Below, piece by piece: positions 20,801 to 26,793 of a stretch of DNA of 54,861 bases. Under the pieces are notes generated by a model. It did not search any database and was not told the DNA's origin. It saw only the letters and a program-made list of their open reading frames with translations. How positions within the stretch are numbered: the first letter of the stretch is position 1; each line of letters starts with the position of its first letter. Made by a program: the position numbers and the translations under genes. Source of the DNA: an uncultured bacterium (GTDB lineage Bacteria; Bacteroidota; Bacteroidia; CAILMK01); the NCBI GenBank assembly GCA_903829945.1, contig CAIKRV010000077.1, forward strand, positions 1 to 54,861, written 5' to 3'.

Positions 20801-21717
20801 CGGGCAATACTATTATTACGCGTTCAACAGGTGCAAATGCTGCAGGACATGTAACATTAAACCACAATGGCAACCAACCAACCTTTGTAAATATTTCTCG
20901 AATTTACAAGATCACACCAACACATAATGGTGGATTGAAAGCGTCTCTTGTTTTCCATTATTTGGACAATGAATTAAATGGTGTGCCGGAAAGCGGATTG
21001 AATATTTTTAGGAAAAATGAAAACAGCACTGCTAATGTTTATTATTTCAGAGCGGTTGACACAAGAAATGCAACTACTAATATCCTAGGAATTGGAAGTT
21101 CGCATACAGTTGATAGTTTCTCCTATTGGACTGCAGGTGGATATCCTGCTCCACTTCCTGTGGAATTAATTAGCTTCAATGCCAGTTTAAAAACTGAAAC
21201 CAGTGCAGCTTTAGCTTGGGAAACAGCTTCTGAAATTAACAATGATCGTTTTGAGGTTGAACGTTCCGAAGATGGAAGTAACTTTAATAAAGTTGGAGAA
21301 GTAGCCGGTCATGGTACCACCAATACTGAAAACGCCTATTCTTATTTAGATGATTTTGGGCCAAATATTTTGGTTCCGGCACTTTATTATCGATTAAAAC
21401 AAGTTGATTTTAATGGTGCATATGTATATACAGATATTCGCAAAGTAATACTAAGTGAAAAAGCTGACGGAATTAAAGTTTGGTACGATCGTGATATTGA
21501 AAAATTAAATGCAATCATCAGCGTTACTCAAAGCCATCCAATAGCTGTGAGGATTATTGATGCTCAAGGCAAAGTAATTGCAGAACAAAATGTTACAACT
21601 AATAAAGGTAATAATGCTCTACAATTAGATATGCATGGATTAGCCAATGGGGTATATACTTTCATTTACTATCCTGAAAGCGGAAATATCCAAAGCAAGA
21701 AATTTGTTAAATTCTAA
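5848..21717 (+). CDS. Giant modular beta-helix surface/secreted protein with T9SS C-terminal signal
   Basis: The 5289-residue protein starts with a signal peptide (about residues 1-29, ending GAFAQ). It then has eight right-handed beta-helix modules, each closing with a choice-of-anchor-Q-like motif: DIGADEF, or variants DMGADEF and DIGADQL, at residues 481, 1044, 1604, 2181, 2760, 3321, 3886 and 4433. After each of the first seven closings comes a CARDB-like Ig-type segment (YCxG..., TYSF, PNG, SND) and a LCG...GxYxE segment that opens the next helix. Residues about 4440-5100 form a different solenoid beginning with a GGQWVGG...NWCNG stretch. The end has an FnIII-like segment from PVELISF (about 5103) and a Por-secretion tail (ANGVYTF...KKFVKF), so export by T9SS is expected. 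Composition is rich in Tyr, Asn, Ser, Gly and Thr. It is probably a surface adhesin or matrix protein; no enzymatic motif is seen. Confidence 0.9.
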   Translation: MVHFYKLKNLGFSLFVLICLMLSSIGAFAQLSGTYTVDPSSSASASNYLTISDVCTDLSYGYRSDGGPANGSGTSASVTINIADGSYYETPYLSGLSSNNITFQSSSGDSTKVIIVGSTGYSYYGGVFTLDACSYVTLSKIGISIGSGSFYGSGVVVQNASSNNTITNCWILGSGFTYSSSWYYGAGIANMFWSSYNNNNNNTYTNNRISNCWDGIHTEGYYYWSYTNQDGTNASGNIIDSFYNYAIYSYDESNGTYSNNLAQNCSNSYGYGIYSYDNNGPMSYLANKIDLHNNGYAGIFTYYNHGYSGGGEITVANNFITIQGVSSNQGSGIYMGYGDDYNLIEYNSINIVGNGNSSGALFDDYDYTSSSTVENNNLVNAGGGYAMYINYSWANSIGLSDYNNLYTTGSYVSIVDGNTNASLADHQSYTGWDANSVSTDPIYNSAVDLHASSAAINGKATPISGITTDIDGQTRNATTPDIGADEFTPVNDDASVSTITNPSGNYCPGTQTIIATLRNPGVNTLTSCYLTYSINGSAVGTYTWSGSLSTGSSVSVSVGTYSFTSGSYSVDVSSSMPNGVVDLNPSNDKASLSGLNQGLAGTKTIALSGTPDYTSFTAAINDLKAGGLCGAVVFNVSNGVYNENPQLNQSIVNASATNTITFQSASGDSSQCIINAQFTYNYYSALFDLTNSSWVTLKGLTIEGTNTSGQYGNGVWLTGAKYCTITNCVIRGNGVNPSIQNNYAYGIGLDVYNGSNYVNAYFNTINNCNIEQFYYGIYHEGYNWSNGNQNYDNAFTSNNIDSNFYMGIYNDNGHHVIIDNNSISNLYYPYYYAYGIYVSSGDSLHITGNKINPSVVCYNGALSLYYNNNSSSAHGLVANNFIHSIGYSTYQGNGIYMYGNQYTDVVYNSINVTGSSASYALYDGDNSYNYNLLENNNLVHSGGGYSCYAYSNYFSNGADYNNFYTSASSGSNFIVWDGTTFSNSTAGFASFASSYGAHSVSADPLYYSASDLHALSGLINGAATPYSGVTTDIDGQLRNTSTPDIGADEFTPINDDAGVASILNPSGAYCTGTTTMSCIVKNFGLHSLSTVDIYYTINGGSPISATYSFSALATGATTTISFGTYSFTGTSNSLVVYTKNPNGATDGNNSNDTSSELNIKAGINGSKTIKTSGGDFTSFNDALTSIQTNGLCGSVVVTADDGIWAEQLEIPSTFPSTASKTVTFQGHTGDSSKVVLYHPADYNYSTNYVIQFDGCQYVNFKEITISRSNGSGYNQSINFQNGASNNMMQGCNIVGAPGWSYNNVNDNSASDTNNIFLSTRVAGNQYATASVYLYNSASWTFQYCVFDSGYYNNFYASYTTDLNIKNCSFTNQQYIYPYGYNYADLNLYYCGNAHNGSNGIIGNHFLSNNIGMLDQYNAFGGTNTYPILIANNMFINNVSNSYYGYNVGYWGQYVIDRIIVYNSFNATTSGSGNGNLYVGDYSGYYTGYNPSIIIENNSFANTGGGYCLNYNQWYSSSYNAKINYNNYYFTGSYIATYNYSGAASSLSSWKSNGYSFDANSYYGNPSYTSATNLHAYGSTLNNHATPGWVITDYDGQTRSTSTPDIGADEFTPSPNDAGISAITSPGSAYCSGTNTITALLGSYGTNNLSSAIITWRITGSATASGTYTWSTTTPLTFGQTVSLSVGTYSFASGGTYNISVASSMPNGTADLNNSNDSTYRSGLSAGLSGTKTIATSGGDYSSFNAAVTAIQTNGLCGALVLQVANGTYNEQVSIGATFPTTATNTVTFQGNTSDSSKVVLYYAASSSYSGTPSNYVVQLKGAQYITFKNMYILRSGGSSSFGFYYYGNAVELIGGANNNNFLNCQIRAPKSNYGYYGADAITTADPYYYNGSTDTGNTIKNCRIVGGYYNINLYGSGSSSLSSGNAIKGCNIDSGYNTDINLYFQDRPQISNNYLGYTASTQANLYMYYCGNSGNDNQGYINANYFLCNNGGEAIYDVQSYYLGSTYNTHKFLIANNMILVSGSGTSYGIYEGYGKNRTIVYNTVSVTNTNSGSAAFYYYDYSYSYSSPAIVVKNNIWANTGGGYSVNLNGWSTSYTITTNYNDYYFTGSNLGYYYGSNFSTLANWKSGTSQDANSISADPSFTSSTDLHVHGTAVNNSATPISGVTKDYDGDIRSLSTPDIGADEFTPPLNDAGLASFTIPGLSYCLGTSNVTVILKNYGANNLTSATISWSVNGTPQTPYSWSGTLTTGNTASVFIGAYSFTSGAYTVKAYSVNPNGTTDGDHSNDTTSRVNITSGLTGTYTIGGGSPNYSTFAAALVDLNSKGICGPITYQVRDGVYNEQVAIGNIATSSTNTVTFQGNTSDSSKVVLYYASSASYTYPLPTNNYVVQLKGTQYINFKNMYIDRTGSTSSYGTTYFGNAVQLLNNANNNSFTSCLIRAPKTSYGYYNCDAVTTADPYMNQGSTDTGNVFSNCRIVGGYNNINLIGSGSTNLSGGNKISGCIIDSGYYSNIYLSYQDHPYIIGNKVGYYNQGASSNGNIVMYYVGNTAADNTGKITGNAINCTNGGNGIAALYSYYLTVSYNKYLTQISNNMITIGGTSSTSGNGIYIYNNSYLNTVYNSINIINTNSASNGISYSDYTYTYSFAMNSVIKDNILANIGGGLASTISGYYYYYGPTMNYNDYYVTGSNMGAYYGNTYSTLNAWQTASGQDANSRTITPLFYSNTDLHLHSCLINNTGTPITGVTVDFDNTTRSSTTPDMGADEFTPSPNDAGISSISSPAINYCPGSNPISVVLTNFGSSSLTSATINWSVNGTTQTPYSWTGSISPGTTTTVSIGTYSFSSGTYNLKVYSSSPNGSTDGDHFNDTIQKANLGVGMTGTYTIGGTSPNYTTFMGAVNAVATTGLCGAVTFQVANGTYFENVQIPNLPTNATNTVTFQGNTSDSSKVVLQYYPSGSGTNESYYTIAFNGANWVTFKNMVIARHSSYNGYYWTGGIILMEAGASNNTIKSCYIKGNSYYSLMGVYDYNTADSANSFIGNYFTRSSYALYLYGNGTSNPMKGWNIIGNTFDSASNYTINAWYHDHIKINKNKFNPTKIYNYNYEPEIQLGYLQNTAYDNAGQIVGNYINTYSTAIQDYAYAWFYSGSQYNTLFANNMIILEANPSDYALGIQEYYCKNRMIYYNSINVLNTNTNSCDLYMYDYTNSTSYLQNIKNNIFANTGGGVSVFYYPDYGSSYTANFDYNDYYNTGTNIGTYYSTNYTSLSAWQTATGKDAHSITANPTFASSTNLHISSAALNGAATPIAGITKDFDGDTRNTTTPDIGADEFNPPSVDAAIASIQNPGVGYCLGTTTVQAVLSNNGTTTLSSAVVSWTVNGVAQTPYSWTGSLIAGGTANLSLGTYSFTSGTYSLLVKVTKPNATTGPDGNPSNDSIYRASMSQGMSGTYIIAHSGTYDYNSFTSAVADLVARGLCGAVTFNVANGSYNENVQIPNVATTATNTVSFVGNTTDSTKVVLHYNPSTSTPLEATYTLAMNDTRWFTFKNMTISRDNATSGAYYSGGVLLMENGSSNNAFRSCYFTNNASYPYIMTITDNNTNDSANTFDHNSIKRGQYAIYMSGTGVNSPQKGWVISNNNFDSALYYTIYAYYEDHIQITGNYFNPNKQYNYSYYPEIYLGYMQNTVNNYAGKISGNYFNTKSSAIQDYVYGYSFSSTQYQVLIANNMIVLQPNPNDYAYGIYSYYTHNRDVVYNSVNVLNTNSNSYAFYMYDYTWNSGQLVNIKNNIWDNSNGGYCSYYYQAYSSSYNANIDYNDYYFSGSSFASFAGTSYSSLSALQTGSGKDAHSLNANPSFTSTTDLHIHSSALNAAATPINGVTKDFDGDTRNTTTPDIGADEFTPPSVDASIASMVPYINYCASTNNVKATIANTGSSTITSATISWTVNGTPQTPYSWTGSLTAGNSTTVTVGTYSFTSGVYSLLVKVSNPNGIGIDGNPSNDSLYNGTINKGMSGTYTIATSGTPDYSSFANALVDLNAKGLCGATLFNVGDGTYTDQLTINAIYNASTTNTVTFKGNNSDSTKVIIAVTAPSSSSAYSIMFNGANNIIFDKITIQRTSGYVSYYWMPDVVLIQGGSNHITIKRGQILGNSSYPWSGYLVNATSSSIDSANTISGNYLTNSAYGIAFYGSGTSSLEGNNVISGNTFYNINYYPVYLMYQNYNKVIGNNFGTLSNSSYYQIYRYYVADGSWISKNVFNCSTGGYGIYSYSCSASSSNPSYIANNMFAMGTNSNYAINEYYGAYLNIYDNSMLQTSGASSSYTMYIYSGGSGYNIEGNAVVNRNGGAAVYIYNYSGSSWTINYNDYYTTGTNIGYYNGSGYTTLSSWKTSTGVDANSISVNPSFVSSTDLHISSLAPCGLKNQGVSLSGITDDIDGDLRPSKPDIGADQLSGTIPGGQWVGGVSTDWLTSSNWCNGSVPALTDNVLIGAGAVYYPVIGSSSTTGTADSITINSGGSLTVSGGKLTMHGEMINNGTLAISSGELVTEFVPSSTTIPIITGSGTFSYTGGDINFAGNGNILVPVQNYWGLTTSNSGIRYLNGNTTVNGNLFIESGTTLSIGSNTLTMKGDSSHVFGTLQGGVTSNLIITGTGNKVNIPYIQNGLNKLTINKSNGAYLSGNVSVDDSLVLKKGTFELRNNTLYLNGPISTVSGNLKGGTTSGIFFGGTKARTTLPAVTNGLSVLNISRNNGISLGANLSINDTLLLNLGVLDLITNSASISLGNNRNIVRSDGTMNAAPTVTGASSTINIYYTDTLVTDNELPNTVNNVIITASGNVHLNHNLTVNGDFTISSGNFMIGKHILALGGKLVTTGTIQGGLTSTLAVNDYSGTALQLDIPSGFSLSKLKINRTNGANIKGNVYINDTLDMTLGLLNTDHTVSLSRIDTVKLGSTGLILNESGTSYVNGRISTFRNISNNNTLNNFGNIGIDITIPTTGTNPGNTIITRSTGANAAGHVTLNHNGNQPTFVNISRIYKITPTHNGGLKASLVFHYLDNELNGVPESGLNIFRKNENSTANVYYFRAVDTRNATTNILGIGSSHTVDSFSYWTAGGYPAPLPVELISFNASLKTETSAALAWETASEINNDRFEVERSEDGSNFNKVGEVAGHGTTNTENAYSYLDDFGPNILVPALYYRLKQVDFNGAYVYTDIRKVILSEKADGIKVWYDRDIEKLNAIISVTQSHPIAVRIIDAQGKVIAEQNVTTNKGNNALQLDMHGLANGVYTFIYYPESGNIQSKKFVKF
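5935..19164 (+). repeat. Tandem in-gene modules of about 1.7 kb in the giant gene
   Basis: Module-closing codons for the DIGADEF-type motif start at 7288, 8977, 10657, 12388, 14125, 15808, 17503 and 19144. The steps are 1689, 1680, 1731, 1737, 1683, 1695 and 1641 bases. The first module lacks the preceding CARDB-like segment because it follows the signal peptide. Short near-identical DNA runs recur (for example the codons for TFQGNTSDSSKVV in several modules), which suggests growth by internal duplication. Confidence 0.9.
19714..20660 (+). repeat. Second solenoid with about 76-80-residue repeats near the C-terminus of the giant protein
   Basis: Repeats begin with GTLQGG, GNLKGG and GTIQGG at residues about 4623, 4699 and 4859. 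Each continues with an (I/L)PxxxxGL..L.I.R.NG pattern, then an (I/V)(N/D)D(S/T)L stretch. The 160-residue gap between the second and third copies suggests one degenerate copy in between. It is distinct from the eight upstream modules. Confidence 0.65.
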
Positions 21718-21737
21718 AATACATCAACTGGAATGTC

Positions 21738-21769
21738 AAAAAAACCGGCTTATATAAGCCGGTTTTTTT
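21738..21769 (+). terminator. Rho-independent terminator of the giant gene
   Basis: A perfect inverted repeat runs AAAACCGGCTTA, TA, TAAGCCGGTTTT and ends in a run of T, 20 bases after the stop codon. The A-tract on the left side makes it able to work in both directions. Confidence 0.85.
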
Positions 21770-21813
21770 GTTTTAAAGATGGAAATATTATATAATATCT
21801 TGTGCCCAAAAAT

Positions 21814-21848
21814 TTTGTAAGCAAGTATTTATAAAACTATTATATTTG
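21814..21848 (+). promoter_or_regulatory. Promoter for the DUF975-like gene
   Basis: TTTG at 21814-21817, 23 bases of spacer, and TATATTTG at 21841-21848 match the -33/-7 pattern. The start codon is 23 bases further on. The architecture is identical to that upstream of the giant gene. Confidence 0.5.
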
Positions 21849-21871
21849 AATAAAATTCAAGTAATAAAGAC

Positions 21872-22567
21872 ATGACAACTCCAAACATAAAATTAATGTC
21901 CAATGCATGGGATAAATTATCAGGAAAATGGGGTACAGCTATTGCAGGTTTCTTGGTATATTTCCTAACCATTATTATAATTAGTATTATTCCAAAAATT
22001 GGAAATTTCATTACTTTGATTGTCGGCGGACCATTTGCACTTGGTGTAGCTGCATTCTTTTTAAGATTGGCAAGGGATCAAGAAAGTGATATCAACTTAA
22101 TATTTAGTGGATTTCGAAACAAGTTTAGCCAATCACTTTCTGCATATTTAATGGTCTTAGTCTATGTATTCCCATGGACCTTATTATGTGTTCTCCCCGG
22201 AACCATATCTTATGTGTTACATGTAGCATATTGGGGATATATTGCATTTGCAGGAATACCATTTATTATTCCGGCAATTATAGTTTCCTTAAATTATTCA
22301 CAAGTATATTATATACTCAGTGATAATGACACTTTGCCAACCATGGATTTACTTCGAAAAAGCAAAGCAATGATGTTTGGCCATAGACTTAAATACATTG
22401 GCATAGGATTGTTATTTGGATTATTTATCATCCTGAGTGCAGCAACCTTATTTATTGGTTTAATTTGGCTTTTACCATGGATGCAATTAACTCTTGCATT
22501 TTTTTATGAAGACATTAGAGAGAAAGAGGAAGGAGAAATAATAACTGCAACTGAGGAAGAAATATAA
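21872..22567 (+). CDS. DUF975-like integral membrane protein
   Basis: The 231-residue protein has four or five hydrophobic segments (about residues 20-45, 46-66, 90-112, 120-142 and 175-205) and an acidic C-terminus (EDIREKEEGE...EEEI). The layout and the DLLRKSKAMMFGHRLKYIGIGL stretch before the last helices match the DUF975 family of uncharacterised membrane proteins. It lies alone between the giant gene's terminator and the convergent end of the biotin operon. Location in the inner membrane is clear from the sequence, but the substrate or partner is unknown. Confidence 0.7.
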   Translation: MTTPNIKLMSNAWDKLSGKWGTAIAGFLVYFLTIIIISIIPKIGNFITLIVGGPFALGVAAFFLRLARDQESDINLIFSGFRNKFSQSLSAYLMVLVYVFPWTLLCVLPGTISYVLHVAYWGYIAFAGIPFIIPAIIVSLNYSQVYYILSDNDTLPTMDLLRKSKAMMFGHRLKYIGIGLLFGLFIILSAATLFIGLIWLLPWMQLTLAFFYEDIREKEEGEIITATEEEI

Positions 22568-22581
22568 ATAAATGCGTAATA

Positions 22582-23760
22582 TTATTTACCAATAATAATA
22601 CTCATGGCGCTCCCGCCAAAGCCGGCAGCATTTATTAATATCTTACCAATGGGTCTCTGCTGATTTATTAAAGTATTAGCATATGGTAAATTTGAAAATG
22701 GAATTTCTCCGGCCAATAAGGCTAATCCATATTCTAAGCTCATCAAACCTGATGCACCTAAAGTATGTCCAATTTTCCATTTATTGGAAGTAAGCATAGG
22801 CATTTGATCCGGAAATAAAGATTTAATGGCATTTAATTCAGCTCGATCTCCCAAGATGGTTCCCGGTGCATGGCAAATGATTAAATCTATATTATCATCA
22901 GTATCCATATGTTCCAATGCCATCTTCATACTTTGAAATAAACATGATCCTCGCTCTGAAATAGAGGATGGACTTGTTAGTTTTTCATTTCCAAAACCAA
23001 TAGAAAAGATTTCCGCCAATTTCTTATCCTGATTCACAATAGTTTTTTGTTCCAAAGCAAAAACAATTCCAGCCTCGCCTAAAACCATGGTATTTTTTAA
23101 TGGTTCATCTTGTGCAAAAGGACGACATGGATAATCACTCAAATCATTGGCATATATTTTTAATGCCCGCATTTGAGCAATTGTAAAATCAGTCAAAGGA
23201 GCTTCAGCTGCACCGGCCAAGAATTTATCAACTAATCCTGACTTCAACCATGCAATGCCATTAGCAATTGCTTGCATGCCCGTACTGCAAGTAATAGAAT
23301 GACTGATTTCCGGACCATTCGTTCCTAAATCTTGTTGAACCCAACTGGCAATATTACCTAAGGTAGTACTTGGTGAAGTATAAACAGAACTCGTTTTTTT
23401 ATTAGATAAAATAAATTCTTCCAATCGAAGTTCCAAAGTTTCCGTTGCCCCTCGGGAAGAACCTATATTTATTCCAATAATACCTGGTTCCCATGCTGCA
23501 TTTATCAAAGCTTCCCTTGCAGCGTAAATTGCTAATAATACGGTTCTATCTAATTGCTTATATAAATGATAGGACGACTTAAGTGAATCAATTGCTTCTT
23601 CAATAAAAGGGTGCAAAGCTGCTCCCGGGAAAGTGCCCATACTAAAAGAATGTGGCAAAATACAAGATGAAGGTGAACTGTAAGAATTTATTATATCTTT
23701 TCGTGTTTTACCTAAAGGCGAAATACTTCCTTTGCCGGTGATAATAGTATTTAGTTTCAT
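22582..23760 (-). CDS. Beta-ketoacyl synthase (FabF/KAS II-like) in biotin operon
   Basis: The 392-residue thiolase-fold condensing enzyme has a complete Cys-His-His triad: the nucleophile in SITCSTGMQA, the first His in CHAPGT and the second in IGHTLGASG. FabF-like enzymes extend acyl-ACP chains by decarboxylative condensation with malonyl-ACP. It is the last gene of the minus-strand biotin operon, two bases after bioA, which suggests a role in making the pimeloyl or other precursor used by BioF. No bioC or bioH is present in the window. The sequence departs from housekeeping FabF (a short N-terminus and CHAPGT instead of the usual NAHGTST), so it is probably a specialised paralogue. Confidence 0.85.
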   Translation of the reverse strand: MKLNTIITGKGSISPLGKTRKDIINSYSSPSSCILPHSFSMGTFPGAALHPFIEEAIDSLKSSYHLYKQLDRTVLLAIYAAREALINAAWEPGIIGINIGSSRGATETLELRLEEFILSNKKTSSVYTSPSTTLGNIASWVQQDLGTNGPEISHSITCSTGMQAIANGIAWLKSGLVDKFLAGAAEAPLTDFTIAQMRALKIYANDLSDYPCRPFAQDEPLKNTMVLGEAGIVFALEQKTIVNQDKKLAEIFSIGFGNEKLTSPSSISERGSCLFQSMKMALEHMDTDDNIDLIICHAPGTILGDRAELNAIKSLFPDQMPMLTSNKWKIGHTLGASGLMSLEYGLALLAGEIPFSNLPYANTLINQQRPIGKILINAAGFGGSAMSIIIGK

Positions 23761-23762
23761 AT

Positions 23763-25034
23763 TTACAATTCTTTTATCACTTCAATAATAGTATCATATA
23801 CCTTTTCCAATTGTAATTGCGTAATACAATAAGGAGGCAAAATATAAACGGTATTACCTAATGGGCGCAATATAATTTGCTTTTTTAGGAACTCTCTTTT
23901 CAAATAAGTACTGATACTATTAAAGTAACCGCTGCGCTCATCAGTTCGTAGATCGAAGGCTATAATGGTACCTAAAATTCTAACTTGTTCAACATTCTTA
24001 TATTGTGATAACCTTGTAGCAAAATTAAGGTGCATATTTTCAATCGCTTTTATCTGGATCCAACATTCTTCCTTTTCCAATAAATCCAAACTTGCCAAGC
24101 CTGCAGTACAAGCCAATGGATTGGCTGTATATGAATGTCCGTGATAAAATGTTTTAGATTTATCTTGAGAGACAAAAGCATCAAATATTTCCTTAGTGCA
24201 AGTGGTAACGCCTAATGCCATAGTACCCCCGGTTAATCCTTTGGATAAGCACATAATATCCGGAGCAGTACTCATATTTTCAGAAGCAAAAAACTTTCCG
24301 GTACGTCCAAAACCGGTTAGTACCTCATCTGCCACACAAATTATATTTTCCTCTTTACAAAATTTAATTAGTTGATGTAACCCTTCTATATCATGCATCA
24401 ACATACCACCCGAACCCTGTAATAATGGTTCATAAATAAAGGCAGCAATTTTATATTTCTTAGCAATCATTTTTAATTGCAAAAAACTTTGTTCAGCTAA
24501 ATCCTTAGTTGGAGCATCAATAAATTGTACATTGAATAATAATGGTTCAAAAGCTACATTAAAACTATCTCTCGCTCCCACTGACATGGCACCAAAGGTA
24601 TCCCCATGATAACTATTTTTTAGTGCCACTACACAAGTTCTTGGATCCCCTATATTATAATAATATTGAAGAGCCATTTTTAACCCTACTTCAATTGAAG
24701 TGGAACCATTATCCGAATAAAAAACTTTAACTTGATTTTTAGGCGTATGTTGCAATAATCGCTCTGCAAGTAAAATGGCGGGAGCATGAGTAAAACCTGC
24801 AAAAATTACATGTTCTAAGGTCCTTAACTGCTGATTAATTTTATCAGCAATATATGGATGAGCATGACCATGTAAATTGACCCACCACGACGAAATAGCA
24901 TCTATATATTTATTTCCCTCTTCATCAAATAAAATTGCACCTTCTCCACTAGTAATAGGGATTGAAATATCTTCAATGCCAGATTGTGTAAAAGGATGCC
25001 AAATGTATAATTGGTCTTTTTCTAAAAGATTCAT
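23763..25034 (-). CDS. bioA: Adenosylmethionine-8-amino-7-oxononanoate transaminase
   Basis: The 423-residue class III aminotransferase converts 8-amino-7-oxononanoate to 7,8-diaminopelargonate, usually with S-adenosylmethionine as amino donor. The start IWHPFTQ and the SSWWVNLHGHAHP stretch are hallmarks of BioA. Cofactor residues include YHGDTFGAMSVG, the VADEVLTGFGRTG segment (PLP-binding Asp) and SKGLTGG with the Schiff-base Lys. Its start overlaps the bioD stop by four bases, indicating translational coupling. Length and motifs are normal for the family. Confidence 0.95.
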   Translation of the reverse strand: MNLLEKDQLYIWHPFTQSGIEDISIPITSGEGAILFDEEGNKYIDAISSWWVNLHGHAHPYIADKINQQLRTLEHVIFAGFTHAPAILLAERLLQHTPKNQVKVFYSDNGSTSIEVGLKMALQYYYNIGDPRTCVVALKNSYHGDTFGAMSVGARDSFNVAFEPLLFNVQFIDAPTKDLAEQSFLQLKMIAKKYKIAAFIYEPLLQGSGGMLMHDIEGLHQLIKFCKEENIICVADEVLTGFGRTGKFFASENMSTAPDIMCLSKGLTGGTMALGVTTCTKEIFDAFVSQDKSKTFYHGHSYTANPLACTAGLASLDLLEKEECWIQIKAIENMHLNFATRLSQYKNVEQVRILGTIIAFDLRTDERSGYFNSISTYLKREFLKKQIILRPLGNTVYILPPYCITQLQLEKVYDTIIEVIKEL

Positions 25035-25651
25035 AATATATCTTTAGGCAAAGTCATTGCAAAATCGGAAATAGTCTTTTTGTTTATTTTTGTAAACTCC
25101 GGCACATGAAAAAGCACGGGAACATCAGTAAATTTTTGAATAATTTCTTCGCTTTCTAACTGTGAAGAGCCATTAAAAATAATGCCTTTTATAGGAATAT
25201 TTTTTCTTTGTAATGCTTCAATAGATAGTAAACTATGGTTAATGCTTCCCAAATAGTTCTTTATTACAATTATCGCTTCTGCATCAAAATGGCCTATTAA
25301 ATCAATCATTAATAACCAATCATTTAAAGGAACCATTAAACCACCTGCACCTTCTAATAATAAATGTTGTCGATTACTTTCCGGTAATTTAAAATCATCA
25401 ATATCAATTTTTAATCCTTCACGTTTGGCTGCAGCATGCGGAGACATGGCTTCCTTTAATAAAAATTGTTCATTGAATATTATACTTTCATGATTAGATA
25501 TTAATGATTTTACCAACATTGAATCAGTATTTTCTAAATTGCCGGCTTGTACAGGTTTCCAATAATCTGCTTTTAAATATTCAGCTAAAATAGCTGAAAC
25601 AATAGTTTTACCAATATCAGTACCTATTCCGGTAATAAAATATTTTTTCAT
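25031..25651 (-). CDS. bioD: Dethiobiotin synthetase
   Basis: The 206-residue P-loop enzyme closes the ureido ring of dethiobiotin from diaminopelargonate, CO2 and ATP. The N-terminal FITGIGTDIGKT is the typical BioD nucleotide-binding loop, YWKPVQAG carries the catalytic Lys, and LLLEGAGGLMVPL is the conserved EGAGG motif. It overlaps bioF by four bases upstream and bioA by four bases downstream. It is slightly shorter than the E. coli enzyme but keeps all core motifs. Confidence 0.95.
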   Translation of the reverse strand: MKKYFITGIGTDIGKTIVSAILAEYLKADYWKPVQAGNLENTDSMLVKSLISNHESIIFNEQFLLKEAMSPHAAAKREGLKIDIDDFKLPESNRQHLLLEGAGGLMVPLNDWLLMIDLIGHFDAEAIIVIKNYLGSINHSLLSIEALQRKNIPIKGIIFNGSSQLESEEIIQKFTDVPVLFHVPEFTKINKKTISDFAMTLPKDIL

Positions 25652-26793
25652 ACAATATATTCTTGGATGTGTTGAATAAGTTTTTTGATTTCTTCTTGAG
25701 TATTATAACTGTGTAAGCAAATTCTTAATCGCTCTTTATTTTCAGGTACGGTAGGACTTAAAATTGGACGAACTTCGTATCCCAAACCTTGTAATTGATT
25801 TGCTAAATGCTTTACATTTTTATTGCCGGATAAAATTAAGGATTTGATTGGGGAATCAATATTTGAGGTATCATTTAATAATGAAGCATAATATTGCGCA
25901 TTATTTTTTAAAATTAATCTTTCTTCATTGCTGGTTATCATTTGCTGATAGGCACATTGTATGGATGCAATGGCATGGGGTGATAGCGCAGTAGAATAAA
26001 TAAAAGTTCTGCAAAAATTGATTAAATATTCTTTTAAATAGGTGCTTCCGCATATGGAAGCGCCATGCACTCCTAAGGCTTTTCCATAAGTATAAATTCT
26101 AGCAAAAAATAAAGATTCTATACCTAAGGATTGGACTAACCCTTCCCCTTCATTACCATAAATCCCTAAAGCATGGGCTTCATCGGTTATCAATAAATAA
26201 TTATGCTCTTTACAAAATTCTGCCAATGCACTAAGTGGAGCCTGATCACCATCCATGGAATAAATGCTTTCAACAACTATAAAAATTCGCTTGAAGTCTT
26301 TTTTAATTAAACTTACCGACTGAATTTTTGTTTGAAGTGAGGATATTGAATTATGAACAAATGAATAGGCATCAGCCAAGCTTAAACGAATACCATCTCT
26401 TATGGAAGCATGAATATATTCATCATAAAATATCAAATCTCCCTTTTGGGGTACTGTTGAAAAAAACCCCAAGTTTGCATCATAGCCTGAATTAAAAATT
26501 AAAGCACTTTCAGCCTTGTGAAATTTTGCAATATTTATTTCAGTTTGCTCAAAAAGTTCCGAATTACCACTAAGTAATCTTGATCCCGTAGCACCATTAA
26601 AATTGCCTGAATATTGTTTAACTAATTGATGACTTCTTTCAAAGAGAGTCGAGCTTCTGGCAAGCCCTAAGTAATCATTTGAGAAAAAATCAACGCCACT
26701 TCCTGAAACTACTAATTCACGATATCGTCCTTCTTCTTTTCTTTTTGTGAGGGAAGAAAGTATAAATCGATCTGTATAAATATTTTTTAGCAT
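25648..26793 (-). CDS. bioF: 8-amino-7-oxononanoate synthase
   Basis: The 381-residue alpha-oxoamine synthase joins L-alanine and a pimeloyl thioester. Features include the [13 protein letters not shown]-terminal motif, GSRLLSGN, the PLP-stacking region after [39 protein letters not shown] and the Schiff-base Lys in [10 protein letters not shown]. It overlaps the end of bioB by seven bases and bioD by four. It could in principle be another oxoamine synthase such as KBL, but the operon context makes BioF very likely. Confidence 0.94.
   Translation of the reverse strand: MLKNIYTDRFILSSLTKRKEEGRYRELVVSGSGVDFFSNDYLGLARSSTLFERSHQLVKQYSGNFNGATGSRLLSGNSELFEQTEINIAKFHKAESALIFNSGYDANLGFFSTVPQKGDLIFYDEYIHASIRDGIRLSLADAYSFVHNSISSLQTKIQSVSLIKKDFKRIFIVVESIYSMDGDQAPLSALAEFCKEHNYLLITDEAHALGIYGNEGEGLVQSLGIESLFFARIYTYGKALGVHGASICGSTYLKEYLINFCRTFIYSTALSPHAIASIQCAYQQMITSNEERLILKNNAQYYASLLNDTSNIDSPIKSLILSGNKNVKHLANQLQGLGYEVRPILSPTVPENKERLRICLHSYNTQEEIKKLIQHIQEYIV

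Noticed and set aside
7903-20873. Long antisense and out-of-frame ORFs inside the giant gene
   Set aside because: They are shadows created by the repetitive low-charge coding sequence; none has a recognisable domain, promoter or conserved start.
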